This document shows positions 40,327-51,128 of a DNA stretch of 64,000 bases, piece by piece. The notes under the pieces were generated by a model that did no database searches, was not told the origin of the DNA, and saw only the letters and a list, made by a program, of their open reading frames with translations. The first letter of the stretch is position 1. Every line of letters begins with the position of its first letter. The DNA comes from an uncultured bacterium. Lineage in GTDB: Bacteria > Myxococcota_A > UBA9042 > PHBI01. The stretch covers positions 1-64,000 of the forward strand of contig CALHXW010000193.1 in NCBI GenBank assembly GCA_938040325.1, given 5' to 3'. Both the position numbers and the translations under genes were made by a program.

Positions 40327-41693
40327 CAGGGCGTACCTCCAATCGGGGCGCGCGGGAGTGTGCGTAGGGTGTAGCTGCCGTTGGTGCTCACACCGATATG
40401 GGTGTCGAGTCCAAGGGTTTGCTGAACGCTGTAGGAGCTGTCGGTGGCGCCGAGCTGGAAGCCGTTGCCAAACCCGAACGGCACGCCGAGCTGGAACTGG
40501 CAGTCCTCGTCGGCGACCCCGTCGCAGTCATTGTCGAGCTCATCGCAGATGTCGGCCTGCCCCGGGAAATAGAAGGGGTCGCAGGGAGAGCAGTCGATGG
40601 CGTCAGCGGCGCCGTCGTCGTCATCGTCGTCGTCACAGGCATTGCCCAAGCCGTCGAGATCGCACTCCGCTTGGAGCGGGTTGGCCACGGTAGGGCAGTT
40701 GTCGAGCTCGTCGGCGACGAGATCGTTGTCGTCATCGGGGTCGCAGTCGTCGCTGAGCCCGTCGCCATCGGTGTCCACGGGACCGTCGTCGATGAGCCCG
40801 TTGCAGTCGTTGTCGATGCCGTCGCAGATCTCGGCGCTCGGTGTCGCGGCGTTGCAGGCGTCTAGCGCGCCCGAAACACAGGCGCGCACGCCGGAGCAGC
40901 TCCCAAAAGCGTTGGCCACTTCACAGGTCTCGGTCGAGTCTTCATCGACGTCGCCGTCGCAGTCGTTGTCGCTACCGTCACAGGTCTCGACAGCAGGCGT
41001 CTGCGCGTCACACGCGGTCAGCCCCGAGGCCGTGCACGTTCGCTGTCCGCTGCAGGTCCCTGCGTCGTTGCTGACGGTGCACGATGTGGACGCAGCCTCA
41101 GCCACCGCTGCGTCCGAGCACTCGCACTGGCCGTCGGTCGGGACGCACTGCTTGATGGTGTCGCCTGCGAGGGTCGCGCGCGACAGACACGAGAAGCCGT
41201 CGGGGCACGCGCCGTCGTCGCAGAGCGCACCGCAGAAGCCACCTCCGCTGTCGCCGTCCTGAAGGCAGCGACCGCCGACCTCGCCGGCGATGGTGCAGTC
41301 GTCATCGGACGCACACGGGAAGCAGGCGCGCGCATAGAGAGGCACGCACTGCGGTGAGCCGTCGAGCTCAGTGCAGGCCCAGCCGTCGGGGCAGTCTCCT
41401 GAGTCGCATGGACCAGCGCAGGCAGAGCCGTCGCCGGTTGGTAGGCAGGCACCGGTCGCGCAGGCTGCGTCGTCATCGCACGGGCAGCCAAGGGCGCCGC
41501 CACAGCCCGCGATGGTCTCGCCTGAGCCGTCCCCGCCGAGATCGCCGCCGTCCGCATCCGTGGTCGCATCCCCGTCGCCGGTCGTGTCGTCGCCGCAGCT
41601 GGCAGCGGCCAGACACGGCAGCGCCAGCAGCAGGAAGATGCCGAGGGCTGGACGTCGCCGCGAGGCGGCTTGAGATTCTTGGATGATTGCCAT
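40326..41693 (-). CDS. Cys-rich lipoprotein with MopE-like (CDGxDNDCDGxxDE) metal-binding repeats
   Basis: LLLALPCLAAASCGDD lipobox; CDGSDNDCDGDVDED, CDGIDNDCNGLIDDG, CDELDNDCDGVADEDC; ATGA overlap with downstream gene. Confidence 0.85.
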   Translation of the reverse strand: MAIIQESQAASRRRPALGIFLLLALPCLAAASCGDDTTGDGDATTDADGGDLGGDGSGETIAGCGGALGCPCDDDAACATGACLPTGDGSACAGPCDSGDCPDGWACTELDGSPQCVPLYARACFPCASDDDCTIAGEVGGRCLQDGDSGGGFCGALCDDGACPDGFSCLSRATLAGDTIKQCVPTDGQCECSDAAVAEAASTSCTVSNDAGTCSGQRTCTASGLTACDAQTPAVETCDGSDNDCDGDVDEDSTETCEVANAFGSCSGVRACVSGALDACNAATPSAEICDGIDNDCNGLIDDGPVDTDGDGLSDDCDPDDDNDLVADELDNCPTVANPLQAECDLDGLGNACDDDDDDDGAADAIDCSPCDPFYFPGQADICDELDNDCDGVADEDCQFQLGVPFGFGNGFQLGATDSSYSVQQTLGLDTHIGVSTNGSYTLRTLPRAPIGGTP

Positions 41694-41793
41694 CGAGCAG
41701 GATGGTAGAGACCTAAGAAGAGCCGCGCAAGAAGGGCGGTTACGAGGCGTACGCAAATGTGAGCAACTCGAGCGTCGTTCGGGAGTGACGGGC

Positions 41794-42876
41794 ATGGAAA
41801 AGTTCGACCGCGTCGGGATATTCGGCGTCGGGCTCATCGGCGGCTCGATCGCGCTAGCCCTAAAAGAACGTGGGCTCTGCGGGGAAGTCGTGGCCTATGA
41901 CCGCGATCCAGCGACGCTCGAGACAGCGCTGACGCTCGGCGTGGCCGACCGAGTCGAAGAGACCTTGGGAGCCTGGGTCAACACGGTCGACGTTGGGATC
42001 CTCGCGGTGCCTGTGCGGGCGCTGCCAGGTCTGGCCGAGTCGATCGCGCCCTTCGCTGCCGATCGGACGTGCTGGCTGGATGTAGGCAGCGTCAAACACT
42101 CGGTCGTCAGCGAAGTCTCGCAGCACCTCCCACGTTTCGTCGGCACCCACCCGATGGCAGGGCTCGAGCACGCCGGCGTGGCGCACGCCCACGCCGGACT
42201 GATCCACAACGCGATCTGGGCGATCTGCCCCGACACACGAACCGACGGTCGCGACCTCGGCACCGTGACGGCGCTCGTACGTGCACTCGGCGCCTATCCG
42301 CTCGAGCTTGACCCTGCGCGTCACGACCGCTTGGTCGCTCGGGTCTCTCACGTGCCGTACGTCCTCGCTGTGGCGCTCAACCTGATGATCGCTCGCGACG
42401 ATGCGGACCGCGACCCGCTGCTCGCACTGGCTGCGGGTGGGTTTCGGGATCTCACTCGAGTGGCATCCGGCGCGGTCGAGATGAGTCGCGACATGGTCAC
42501 AGCGAACACGCCCGAGGTCCGTCGTGCGCTCGACGACCTCATGGACGTGGTTCGCTCGCTCGCTGAGACCCTCGACGAGCCGTCGCTGTTTGCGACCGAA
42601 GCCGCGGAAGCGAAGCTCCACCGTGACGCGCTTCCGATCGTGGCTCGCACGATCTTGCCGTCGCTCCACGACGTCTACGTTAGTCTTCCGGACCGCCCGA
42701 TGGAGCTCGCTCGCCTGACGACCACCTTGGGTGAGGCGGGCGTGAACATTCGCGACATCGAGGTGCTCAAGATCCGTGGTGGTCGCGGGGAGGCGATCCG
42801 CGTCGGCGTAAGCTCGGATGCGTTCCGCGAGGCGGCACTGGCCGCGCTGATGGCGGCCGGCTATCACGTCCGCTGA
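41794..42876 (+). CDS. tyrA: Prephenate dehydrogenase with C-terminal ACT domain
   Basis: VGIFGVGLIGGSIALALKE; GTHPMAGLEHAGVAHA; ACT LPDRPMELARLTTTLGEAGVNIRDIEV. Confidence 0.93.
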   Translation: MEKFDRVGIFGVGLIGGSIALALKERGLCGEVVAYDRDPATLETALTLGVADRVEETLGAWVNTVDVGILAVPVRALPGLAESIAPFAADRTCWLDVGSVKHSVVSEVSQHLPRFVGTHPMAGLEHAGVAHAHAGLIHNAIWAICPDTRTDGRDLGTVTALVRALGAYPLELDPARHDRLVARVSHVPYVLAVALNLMIARDDADRDPLLALAAGGFRDLTRVASGAVEMSRDMVTANTPEVRRALDDLMDVVRSLAETLDEPSLFATEAAEAKLHRDALPIVARTILPSLHDVYVSLPDRPMELARLTTTLGEAGVNIRDIEVLKIRGGRGEAIRVGVSSDAFREAALAALMAAGYHVR

Positions 42877-42878
42877 CC

Positions 42879-43697
42879 TCAGCCGCAGGCCCTCAGAGCG
42901 TCGATGAACGCACGAGCGCGGTCGGGGTCCACGGCGGCAAGGACGTCGCCACCCGCCTTGATCGACGTCCCGACGATGAACCCATCGGCGTGAGCTGCCA
43001 GGGCAGCGACGCTCTCGACGGACGCGCCCGAGCCGATCCAAACGGGGCAGCGCTCAGGCACCGCGGCGCGCACGGCTGCCACGTGGCTCGGGTCGGTTGT
43101 CCCCCCGGTTCGGCTGCCGCTGACGATGAGGCCGTCGGCGCGTCCGCGGTGAAAGGTCTCCTCGGCTTCCTCTTGCAGCGGGCGCGCCGCAACGGGTGCA
43201 GCGTGCTTGACCTGCACGTCGGCGAGGACGGCGACGCCCGGTGCGATGCGGTCGCGGTAGCGGATGGTCTCGTGTGCCCGCCCCTGCAAGATCCCTTGGT
43301 CGGTCACGGCAGCTCCGATGTGGACGTTGACGCGCACGAGGTGCGCGCCGACGGCCGCCGCGATCGCCACCGCTGAGCGCACATCGTTGCGCAGCACGTT
43401 GATGCCGAGTCGGAAGGGACCACCGTCGGAGCCGCGAGCGTCGACGACGGCTAGCTGCACGGCGGCGGCGATACGCGCCATGGCAGCGATCGTGTGCGGC
43501 TCGACCCCCTCCGGATGGAACGGGCGATCCCCAAAGTTTTCGATCATCGCCCCATCGAACCCAGCGGCAGCGAGGCACTGGGCGTCTGCAATCGCCGCGT
43601 CGACGACCTCGCCGAGGCCTCCACCGCCCTCGAGGAGTGGGCCCAGGTGAATCATTCCGACAGCGGCTTTCGCACCGGGTTTAGGCCACGCTCTCAC
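42879..43697 (-). CDS. BtpA/SgcQ family protein
   Basis: VGMIHLGPLLEGGGG, DGAMIENFGDRPF, GINVLRNDVRSA, ADGLIVSGSRTGG. Confidence 0.9.
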   Translation of the reverse strand: MRAWPKPGAKAAVGMIHLGPLLEGGGGLGEVVDAAIADAQCLAAAGFDGAMIENFGDRPFHPEGVEPHTIAAMARIAAAVQLAVVDARGSDGGPFRLGINVLRNDVRSAVAIAAAVGAHLVRVNVHIGAAVTDQGILQGRAHETIRYRDRIAPGVAVLADVQVKHAAPVAARPLQEEAEETFHRGRADGLIVSGSRTGGTTDPSHVAAVRAAVPERCPVWIGSGASVESVAALAAHADGFIVGTSIKAGGDVLAAVDPDRARAFIDALRACG

Positions 43698-44368
43698 TGG
43701 AGCGACGCCGTGTGCGGCGGGCGACTGGCGAACGCGTAGAGCGTCGCGATCTGCTCGAGCAGCTTGTGGCGTCTCAGCGACGGGCTGCGTGTGTCGAGCA
43801 GCGCTTGCCGCGCGTCAGCGTCTTCGATCAGCGCGTGCGCGATGCGAAACACCAGCTTGGCCCCGTCCAGCTCGCTGGTGGCGCGCGTGGCGAAGAGGTC
43901 GTGAGACTTGTCTTCCAGCGCTCGGATCAGGCTCAAGGTCGCCTGGATCAGCTCCGCTCTCTCGCTGACCCGGGCTGCTTCCGGCTGGTCAAGCAGCGGA
44001 TGTGCGACCGCGTGGCGGTAGGGGGAGCCGGGGGACGGGATCTCCTCGAGGCGGCACGGGAACAGGCCTTCGACAACGATGAGGTAGTCGCCGCCGTTGA
44101 GCGGCGTCGCCACGCTCATGAGCGCCATCGATGCGACTGGGTAGATCGCGGTGTCGTCAGCGCCCAGCGAGAGATCGCTTGGGGCTGCGAGACGCGGCAC
44201 GGCCAGCCAGCGCTCGTCTTCCGGCTTGGCAAGGAGGTCCTCAACCATCGTCCGGTAGCGCGCTTCGAAGACGCGGTACGGGGTTGGGGTGCCGGGCAAG
44301 AGCACATGATCGGCGAGGGGAAAGAGGGGCACGGTGTTGAGCCGCGCGGACGGAGCGCTGTAGACCAT
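43694..44368 (-). CDS. LON peptidase substrate-binding domain protein
   Basis: LNTVPLFPLADHVLLPGTPTPYRVFEARYRTMVEDLL; start ATG 44368 (the long track ORF start is an artefact). Confidence 0.88.
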   Translation of the reverse strand: MVYSAPSARLNTVPLFPLADHVLLPGTPTPYRVFEARYRTMVEDLLAKPEDERWLAVPRLAAPSDLSLGADDTAIYPVASMALMSVATPLNGGDYLIVVEGLFPCRLEEIPSPGSPYRHAVAHPLLDQPEAARVSERAELIQATLSLIRALEDKSHDLFATRATSELDGAKLVFRIAHALIEDADARQALLDTRSPSLRRHKLLEQIATLYAFASRPPHTASLQ

Positions 44369-44387
44369 CGGGCGTCTTCCTTGTCGT

Positions 44388-45707
44388 TTATACGAGGCGT
44401 GTCGGGTAGGTGCCGAGCACGCGGAGGTAGCTAGCGTGACCTTGAACCGCGGCGAGTGCGGCTTGGACCGGTGGACTGGCGGCTGAGCCGTCGACATCCA
44501 CGTAAAAGAGGTAGTTCCACGGGGTGCGCTTGTCCGGGCGGGACTCGATGCGCGTGAGGTTGACGTCGCGGACCGCAAACTCGGCGAGGCAGGCGTAGAG
44601 GTTGCCGGCCGTGTGGTCGGTCGCAAAGAGGATCGACGTCTTGTGGCGTGCGTCTGCTGGGAATCCTGGGGCCACGTGATTGGCGGCCGCATGGCGCGGT
44701 GTGAGCAGCCAGAAGCGGGTATAGTTCTCGGCGAGGTCCTGAATGCCATCGGCGAGGACGGTGAGTCCGAGGGCAGAGCCGGCGACGCGACTGGCGATGG
44801 CGGAGACCGTGACGTCGCCTCGCTCAGCGACTGTGGCCGCGGCTTCTGCCGTGTTGTGCGCGGCGATGGCGCGCCAGCGGTGGGACCGGATCCAGTTCTC
44901 GCACTGGGAGAGCGCCTGGGGATGGCTGGTGACTTCTTCGATGGTCGCGAGCGTCGCGCCCTGTGGGGCGAGCAGCGCGTGCCGCACCGGCAAGACCAGC
45001 TCGCCGACGACGCCGACTTCGTGCTGTTGGAGCAGGTCGTAGACCTTGTAGATCGAACCGGTCGTTGAGTTTTCGATCGGGACCAGCGCCGCAGGGGCGA
45101 CCCCGGAGCTGACGGCGGCAAAGACCTCTTGGAACGAGCTCCGAGGCGCCAGCTTCTGCACCTGGAAGGCGAGGGCCGCCGCCTCGTGGGAGTACGAACC
45201 CTGGCCGCCGAGCAGCGCCATGGGCTCAAGGCGAAGCGGTGTTGCAGGCGGCGGTTCCGGGGCGGCGATCGGCGGGACGGACACGGCGATCGCTTCGGGA
45301 TCTTCGGGGGCGGGCGTGATGGCGTCGCCATCTCCGACAGGCGGGATCGCCCAGTCCGGGCGCAGGAGCCGTGAGTCGTGCAGGTAGGCGTGGCGCACGT
45401 CCGCGCTCGGTGTGTCGGTGTTCCAGTGGATCAGCACTCGGACGCAGCGGGCGACGCTGCTAGGCGCTGAGATCTCGCGGGCGCAGAGCATCGGGACTTG
45501 GGTCCAGCCGAGGCGTCGCGCGGCCCGCGCGGGGAACGTCGACCGGATATCGGGGGTCGTCGTAAAGAAGATACTAGCGAGGTCGTCAGGCTCGAAGCCG
45601 TTGAGATCACGAAGTGTCTGCAGGAGCGTCTGCGTCGCGGCAAGCACCTCATCGAGGGTGTCGTCGTCGACGGTTGTCGCCCCACGAATGCCTACACAAC
45701 GGGTCAT
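44388..45707 (-). CDS. Fused AroH-type chorismate mutase + prephenate dehydratase with ACT domain
   Basis: N-terminal CVGIRGATTVDDDT...AREISAPSSVARCVRVLIHWNT (AroH-like); then LGGQGSYSHEAA...VPIENSTTGSI...SRPDKRTPWNYLFYVDVDG (PDT-ACT). Confidence 0.9.
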   Translation of the reverse strand: MTRCVGIRGATTVDDDTLDEVLAATQTLLQTLRDLNGFEPDDLASIFFTTTPDIRSTFPARAARRLGWTQVPMLCAREISAPSSVARCVRVLIHWNTDTPSADVRHAYLHDSRLLRPDWAIPPVGDGDAITPAPEDPEAIAVSVPPIAAPEPPPATPLRLEPMALLGGQGSYSHEAAALAFQVQKLAPRSSFQEVFAAVSSGVAPAALVPIENSTTGSIYKVYDLLQQHEVGVVGELVLPVRHALLAPQGATLATIEEVTSHPQALSQCENWIRSHRWRAIAAHNTAEAAATVAERGDVTVSAIASRVAGSALGLTVLADGIQDLAENYTRFWLLTPRHAAANHVAPGFPADARHKTSILFATDHTAGNLYACLAEFAVRDVNLTRIESRPDKRTPWNYLFYVDVDGSAASPPVQAALAAVQGHASYLRVLGTYPTRLV

Positions 45708-45929
45708 GATGCTCCTCGGCCATAGCGATCCCCCCTAGGTGCGATCGCGTGAGCCTCCCCGACCCGAGTCTTGTGGTACCAGCGACCCACCAGTGACGCC
45801 AAAAAAGTGACTGTTGCGCCGGTCGTGGGCCCGGCGAGTGAGGGAGCAACCCCGTCGGCTCTGCTGGTGTTGGCGCGGCGGCGCCGCTACCGTTGCTGCA
45901 ACCACAGACGCGCGAACCGAAGAGGTCAG

Positions 45930-47069
45930 ATGATGGCGACAGCGATGACGGTGCGGACTTGGCGGCTCGCCGTCGCGGCGCTGACCGCGATGATGCTTGT
46001 ACCGGGAGGGCCCCTGACCGGCGAAGCCCGTGCTCAGGCCGCCAACGATGACATCCTCAAGCTGCTGGAAAACGACCTGACGGCGATCGGTGTGAACACG
46101 CCGATCTGGCTCGCGCAGCACCTCCCCGCGATGATGCCTTCGTCCGGGATCGGCGCGGGCTCGGGGCTGTCGGATGACTCGGGCGCGTTCAAGTTTGGCG
46201 TCTTCACCCGCATTGGCATGCTCAACAACTTCAAGGACGTCGGCTACGGCCTGAAGCTCGCCGACATCGAGAGCGAGCTACCGAACCTGCTGCCGTGGCC
46301 TCAGATCGGCCTTGTGGCGGGGATCGGCCTGGGCGACGGGCTCGAGGTTGGTGCTGATGTCCAGTTCATTCCGGCCCTCGACATCGCTGGCGAAGGGATC
46401 GAGCTCAAGGCGTCGCTGCTGTCGATCGCGGGCACGCTGCGCTGGCGTCTCAACAAGGCCAAAGGGATCATCCCGGCGGTCGTCATCGGACTGGGCGCCT
46501 CCTACTACACCGGCAGCTTCGAGGTGGGCGCTGGATTCGAAGAGGCCTACACCGCTGAGACCGATGAAGGCTCGGTCGGTGGTACCTACTCGTTCAGCGC
46601 AGCTCCGGGCGTCGACTGGTCGCTCTTTCAGCTCGCGCCCGAGGTTCGTGTCGGCTGGGACCTGCTCGGGGTGCTGCGGCCCTATGTCGGCATCGGGCTT
46701 GGCGTCACGTTCGGGACGGTCTCAGATTCGCTGAAGCTGAAAGCGGTGGCCACCATCGATGAGATCAACGGGCAGCCGGTCACCCCTCGTGAAGTCGTCT
46801 ACGAGGACCGCGTGTTGCTCTTTGAGACGACGGCCGCCAAGTACACCCTGCGGCCCCACCTGGGACTCGATATCCTGCTTGGGCCAGCGGCCCTCACCGT
46901 TCAGGCGGACTTCGCGGTCATGGGCAAAGACGAGATCAACAGCGACTTTAGCAGCGCCGCTGGCAGCTTCGATGTCTCCGATCCAGGGTTCCTGTTCAGC
47001 CAAAACAGCAACAAGGACCAGTCGAACGCTGCCGTGGTGCTGACGGTGGCTCTTCGCGTGCAGTTCTAG
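45930..47069 (+). CDS. Exported outer-membrane beta-barrel-like protein
   Basis: Signal peptide ending GEARAQA; Gly/aromatic beta pattern; C-terminal VVLTVALRVQF. Confidence 0.75.
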   Translation: MMATAMTVRTWRLAVAALTAMMLVPGGPLTGEARAQAANDDILKLLENDLTAIGVNTPIWLAQHLPAMMPSSGIGAGSGLSDDSGAFKFGVFTRIGMLNNFKDVGYGLKLADIESELPNLLPWPQIGLVAGIGLGDGLEVGADVQFIPALDIAGEGIELKASLLSIAGTLRWRLNKAKGIIPAVVIGLGASYYTGSFEVGAGFEEAYTAETDEGSVGGTYSFSAAPGVDWSLFQLAPEVRVGWDLLGVLRPYVGIGLGVTFGTVSDSLKLKAVATIDEINGQPVTPREVVYEDRVLLFETTAAKYTLRPHLGLDILLGPAALTVQADFAVMGKDEINSDFSSAAGSFDVSDPGFLFSQNSNKDQSNAAVVLTVALRVQF

Positions 47070-47138
47070 CTGAGCGCTGCGGCAGCCGTGAGCGGTCAAT
47101 CATCGACATCGGCCGTCACGGTGACTATCGTCGCCGCC

Positions 47139-47744
47139 ATGAGCACCCATGTTGAAGCTGTAGGCCGGCTCCTCGGAGCCTCTTCTGTCAACGCCGACGC
47201 GCTCGCGGGCGCGTTCAACGGCCTCGATTCCGACGCCTGCGTCGCGGCGATCGAGCGTCTCACCAAGCGCGACATGATCCGAATGTGGGGCGCTGTCGAG
47301 GGACGCCAGGTCGACGCTGAGAGCTTCGTTCCCGCAGGGACCGCGGTGGACGTTGAGGTGATTCACGAGGGCAAGAACTCGCTGCCGGTGTTCAGCCGCT
47401 TCCAGAAGCGCTTCACCCTGGCCCAGGGGCGCCCCGGCGTTCTCTACGGCTACAACCACAACTGGTTCAACTTCACGACCGCGGGGCCTGGCTATTTTGT
47501 GGCGCACCAAGACGATAGCTTCGGTGCCTACGGACTCGACTATTGCCAGCTGCCGCCGCGTGACGTGCGGCTGCCGTCGGGATGGCCGGCTGTGGTCCCG
47601 CAGAACCGCGGCTTGCAGCGCTTCATCTACGCCAACATGGTCGACTACATGCGCGGCGTGAGCGACCGCGTGACGATCGGACGAGCGTGGGTGAAGGGCA
47701 AGATGACCAACAACTACTTCGTGTTGTCGCGAACCGGTCGGTAG
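47139..47744 (+). CDS. Hypothetical protein
   Basis: Start MSTHVEAVGRLLG; no recognised family. Confidence 0.65.
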   Translation: MSTHVEAVGRLLGASSVNADALAGAFNGLDSDACVAAIERLTKRDMIRMWGAVEGRQVDAESFVPAGTAVDVEVIHEGKNSLPVFSRFQKRFTLAQGRPGVLYGYNHNWFNFTTAGPGYFVAHQDDSFGAYGLDYCQLPPRDVRLPSGWPAVVPQNRGLQRFIYANMVDYMRGVSDRVTIGRAWVKGKMTNNYFVLSRTGR

Positions 47745-47759
47745 CGCGTCCTCGCCGAC

Positions 47760-48866
47760 CTACTCGGGTAGAAAAAGGGTCGCCTGGAGCCCGCCGCCAG
47801 GGCGGTCCTCAAGCCACGCGGCGCCCTGGTGCAGCTCGGCGACCACGCCGACGACCGCAAGCCCGACGCCCGCACCTTCATTGTAGTCGGCATGGCAGCG
47901 CTCGAAGAGCTCGAACGCACGCTCGCGCAGGGGTTCTTTGAGACCGACGCCACGGTCTTCGACGCGAATGCCGAAGCCCGGCCGGCCCCGGTGGGTGAGT
48001 GGTGCCACCGAGATCTTGGCCCACGGCGTCTCTTCGGTGGTGAAGTAGAGCGCGTTGTCGACGAGGGCTTTGACGGCCGCAGAGAGCGCCCGCCGGTCGC
48101 AGTTGAGCCGGATGGTTGTCGGCACGGCTTCGATCTCGAAGGTCTCCGTCGAGCGCTCGAACTGAACGTCTTCGAGCGCGTCCTGTACGAGGCCGTTGAG
48201 CTCCACGCTCCCAAGCTCTAGCGGACGCTTCGCGAGCCGCAGGTAGCCCACGACGTCGTCGATGAGCTTTGCCAGCCGCTCGCCGCCGCGCTCCATACGC
48301 TTGCACCAGTCGCGTCCCTCATCGGAGAGCGACTCGCCTTCGAACTCCAGCAGCAGTCCGCTCAGCCCGACCAGGCTCTGTAGCTGACCGCGGAACTCGT
48401 GGCGCATGGCTCGCAACAGCTGGTCGACGCCATTGCCGAGTCGCTCGCTCCTACGCGCGCTGAGGCGCCGTGACGCACGAGATGCCGCTGCTGCACGCAT
48501 CGTGAGCGTCAGCACTCCCTCGCGGAGCGGTCGCATGACCACGCGGTCGACGCCGGCGAGCGTGTCGACAGCGGCTAAGCGGGGGGCATCTGCGGCATCG
48601 ACAAGAAGCACGCCCACGAGGTCTGCGCCTCGCTGGGCAAGGCGGCTCAGGATCGCGGCTCCCGAGGTGTCCGCCAGGTCGTGAGGCACGACAACGATCG
48701 GCGTCGCCCGTTCGTCGACCGCGGTGGTGAGGTCTTCGAAGCTCCCAACGACGACGGCGTCGAAGTCGGGTCCTAGCGCATCGCTGATCGTGTCCTGCCC
48801 CACGTAACGCGGATCAGCCATGACCACGACGGGACACGTCACGCTCTCGGGAAGGCTCTGCATCAC
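47760..48866 (-). CDS. Sensor histidine kinase with N-terminal degenerate receiver-like domain
   Basis: Receiver-like [12 protein letters not shown]...; His[19 protein letters not shown]; HATPase [31 protein letters not shown]. Confidence 0.85.
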   Translation of the reverse strand: MMQSLPESVTCPVVVMADPRYVGQDTISDALGPDFDAVVVGSFEDLTTAVDERATPIVVVPHDLADTSGAAILSRLAQRGADLVGVLLVDAADAPRLAAVDTLAGVDRVVMRPLREGVLTLTMRAAAASRASRRLSARRSERLGNGVDQLLRAMRHEFRGQLQSLVGLSGLLLEFEGESLSDEGRDWCKRMERGGERLAKLIDDVVGYLRLAKRPLELGSVELNGLVQDALEDVQFERSTETFEIEAVPTTIRLNCDRRALSAAVKALVDNALYFTTEETPWAKISVAPLTHRGRPGFGIRVEDRGVGLKEPLRERAFELFERCHADYNEGAGVGLAVVGVVAELHQGAAWLEDRPGGGLQATLFLPE

Positions 48867-48941
48867 GGTCTGACCTGGGTCGATTCCGAGGGACGCGGCG
48901 AACTGTGGATTGTTTTCACGTTCTGGGGCATACCGCGACCC

Positions 48942-50615
48942 ATGGCCGAAATCATCATGAACCTAGTCAACATGAGGAAAGTCCTGCCCAACGGCCGGGA
49001 ACTCCTCAAGGGTATTTACATCAGCTTCTTTCGAGGAGCGAAGATCGGCGTGATCGGCGTCAACGGCGCGGGTAAGTCCACGCTGATGCGGATCATTGCT
49101 GGTCACGACAAGGAGTTTCAGGGCGAGCTCATCCTCGCTCCCGGGATCCGCGTGGGCTACCTCCAGCAGGAGCCGGAGCTGGATCCTAGCCTCGATGTCC
49201 GTGGGAACGTCGAGCTCGGCCTCAAGGAGATCAAGGACCTCCTCGAGGAGTACGAAGCGATCAACGCGAAGTTCGCCGAGCCGATGGACGACGACGCGAT
49301 GGAGAAGCTGATCGCGGACCAGGCGCGGGTCCAAGACGCGATCGAGGCCGCCGATGCGTGGGACCTCGACAACCGGGTAAACGTGGCCATGGCCGCGCTG
49401 CGGTGCCCGCCGCCCGATGCGGACGTCACCAAGCTCTCAGGCGGGGAGAAGCGTCGCGTGGCGCTGACAAAGATCCTGCTGGAGGCTCCTGAGATTCTCC
49501 TGCTCGACGAGCCTACCAACCACCTCGACGCGGAGTCGGTCGCGTGGCTTGAGCGGCACCTGCGCGAGTACGCAGGCACCGTGCTGATCGTCACTCACGA
49601 TCGCTACTTCCTCGACAACATCACCAAGTGGGTGCTCGAGCTGGACCGCGGCAAGGGCATCCCGTGGGAAGGTTCGTACTCCTCCTGGCTGCAGCAGAAG
49701 CAGAAGCGGCTGGAGCACGAGGACAAGACCAACTCGCGACGGGCCCAGACCCTCAAGCGCGAGTACGAGTGGATCCAGCTGTCGCAGAAGGCTCGCCAGG
49801 CGAAAGGCAAGGCGCGCCTCAACGCTTACGACAAGCTGGCCGATCAGGAAGCGTCGAAGCGGGACACGCCGTCGCAGATCACGATCGCGCCTGGGCCGCG
49901 GCTGGGAACGACCGTCGTCGAGGCCAATGGCCTGAGCAAGGCGTTCGGCGACAAGCTCCTCTTTGACGATCTGAACTTCCACCTGCCGCGTGCAGGCATT
50001 GTCGGCGTTGTCGGGGCCAATGGTGCCGGTAAGTCAACGCTGCTCAAGATGCTGGTCGGTGAAGAGACGCCCGATAGCGGCAGCCTCAAGATCGGTGAGA
50101 CCGTCAAGATTGCCTACGTGAACCAGGGTCGCTCTGACTTGGATGACGACAAGACCGTCTACCAGGAGATCAGCCAGGGCGCCGAGGTCATCAACATTGG
50201 CCCACGCGAAGTGAACTCGCGTGCCTACTGCGGCTTCTTCAACTTCAAAGGCGCCGACCAGCAAAAGCGCGTAGGCGATCTCTCAGGCGGCGAGCGCAAC
50301 CGTGTGCAGCTTGCGAAGCTGCTCATCGAGGGCGGAAACCTCATCCTTCTCGATGAGCCGAGCAATGACCTCGACGTCGAGACGCTGCGGGCGCTGGAAG
50401 ACGCGATCGCAGAGTTCTCTGGCTGCGTGGTGCTCGTTAGCCACGATCGTTGGATGCTCGACCGTCTTGCCACCCACATCCTCGCGTTCGAAGGCAACAG
50501 CGAGGTGCTGTGGTTTGAGGGCAACTGGCAGGCCTACGAGGCCGATCGGAAGGCCCGCCTCGGTAAGGACGCGGAGAACCCGCGGCCGATCAAGTACCGC
50601 CCGCTGACGCGGTAG
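48942..50615 (+). CDS. ettA: Energy-dependent translational throttle protein EttA (ABC-F)
   Basis: Two Walker A ([20 protein letters not shown]), [25 protein letters not shown], characteristic N-terminus [20 protein letters not shown]. Confidence 0.95.
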   Translation: MAEIIMNLVNMRKVLPNGRELLKGIYISFFRGAKIGVIGVNGAGKSTLMRIIAGHDKEFQGELILAPGIRVGYLQQEPELDPSLDVRGNVELGLKEIKDLLEEYEAINAKFAEPMDDDAMEKLIADQARVQDAIEAADAWDLDNRVNVAMAALRCPPPDADVTKLSGGEKRRVALTKILLEAPEILLLDEPTNHLDAESVAWLERHLREYAGTVLIVTHDRYFLDNITKWVLELDRGKGIPWEGSYSSWLQQKQKRLEHEDKTNSRRAQTLKREYEWIQLSQKARQAKGKARLNAYDKLADQEASKRDTPSQITIAPGPRLGTTVVEANGLSKAFGDKLLFDDLNFHLPRAGIVGVVGANGAGKSTLLKMLVGEETPDSGSLKIGETVKIAYVNQGRSDLDDDKTVYQEISQGAEVINIGPREVNSRAYCGFFNFKGADQQKRVGDLSGGERNRVQLAKLLIEGGNLILLDEPSNDLDVETLRALEDAIAEFSGCVVLVSHDRWMLDRLATHILAFEGNSEVLWFEGNWQAYEADRKARLGKDAENPRPIKYRPLTR

Positions 50616-50627
50616 GCGCGCCACGCC

Positions 50628-51128
50628 GTGTCCGATCTCTCCGAGCCTCATCGCCCGACGCAGCCTCTCACCGAGCTGCCTGACGATCATCGGGCATGGC
50701 GCCTCATCGGACAGTGGATCGCGATTCGGCAGCTGGGCCAGCCGGAGCGGGTCGCGGCGCTCAGCGTTGCCGATCCGGTTGCCCGTCAGCGGGTCGTGGC
50801 GGATGCCAAGCGGCTCGCGGCGGCGCCGTTGCGCACGGGAAGCGGCATCGATGTCACCGCCCGCGGACGCATCGGTGAAGGTGAGATCCGCGACGTCCGG
50901 CTCACGCTGATCGGTCACGTTGAAGGTGGCGACCCGGTCGAAAATCGCCTCTCGTTTGCCCGCATCGTTGAGGACGCGGAAGGCGAGTGGAAGCTGGCGG
51001 AGCTGCTGACGGCGCAGGATCGGTCGCTCTTTGAGGACCCGAGCTTTCAGCGCTTTATGAGCGGTGCCGAGCTGGTCGCGCCGGAAGATGGCACAAGCGA
51101 CGACCCGACCGTGCTCGACCGCGGGTGA
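50628..51128 (+). CDS. Hypothetical protein
   Basis: 166 aa ORF with 4-bp-type overlap to next gene; no recognised family. Confidence 0.65.
   Translation: MSDLSEPHRPTQPLTELPDDHRAWRLIGQWIAIRQLGQPERVAALSVADPVARQRVVADAKRLAAAPLRTGSGIDVTARGRIGEGEIRDVRLTLIGHVEGGDPVENRLSFARIVEDAEGEWKLAELLTAQDRSLFEDPSFQRFMSGAELVAPEDGTSDDPTVLDRG

Noticed and set aside
43694-45331. 545-aa ORF in the track
   Set aside because: Only the C-terminal 224 aa (LON domain, from ATG 44368) look real; the upstream part is a shifted frame of the pheA-like gene.
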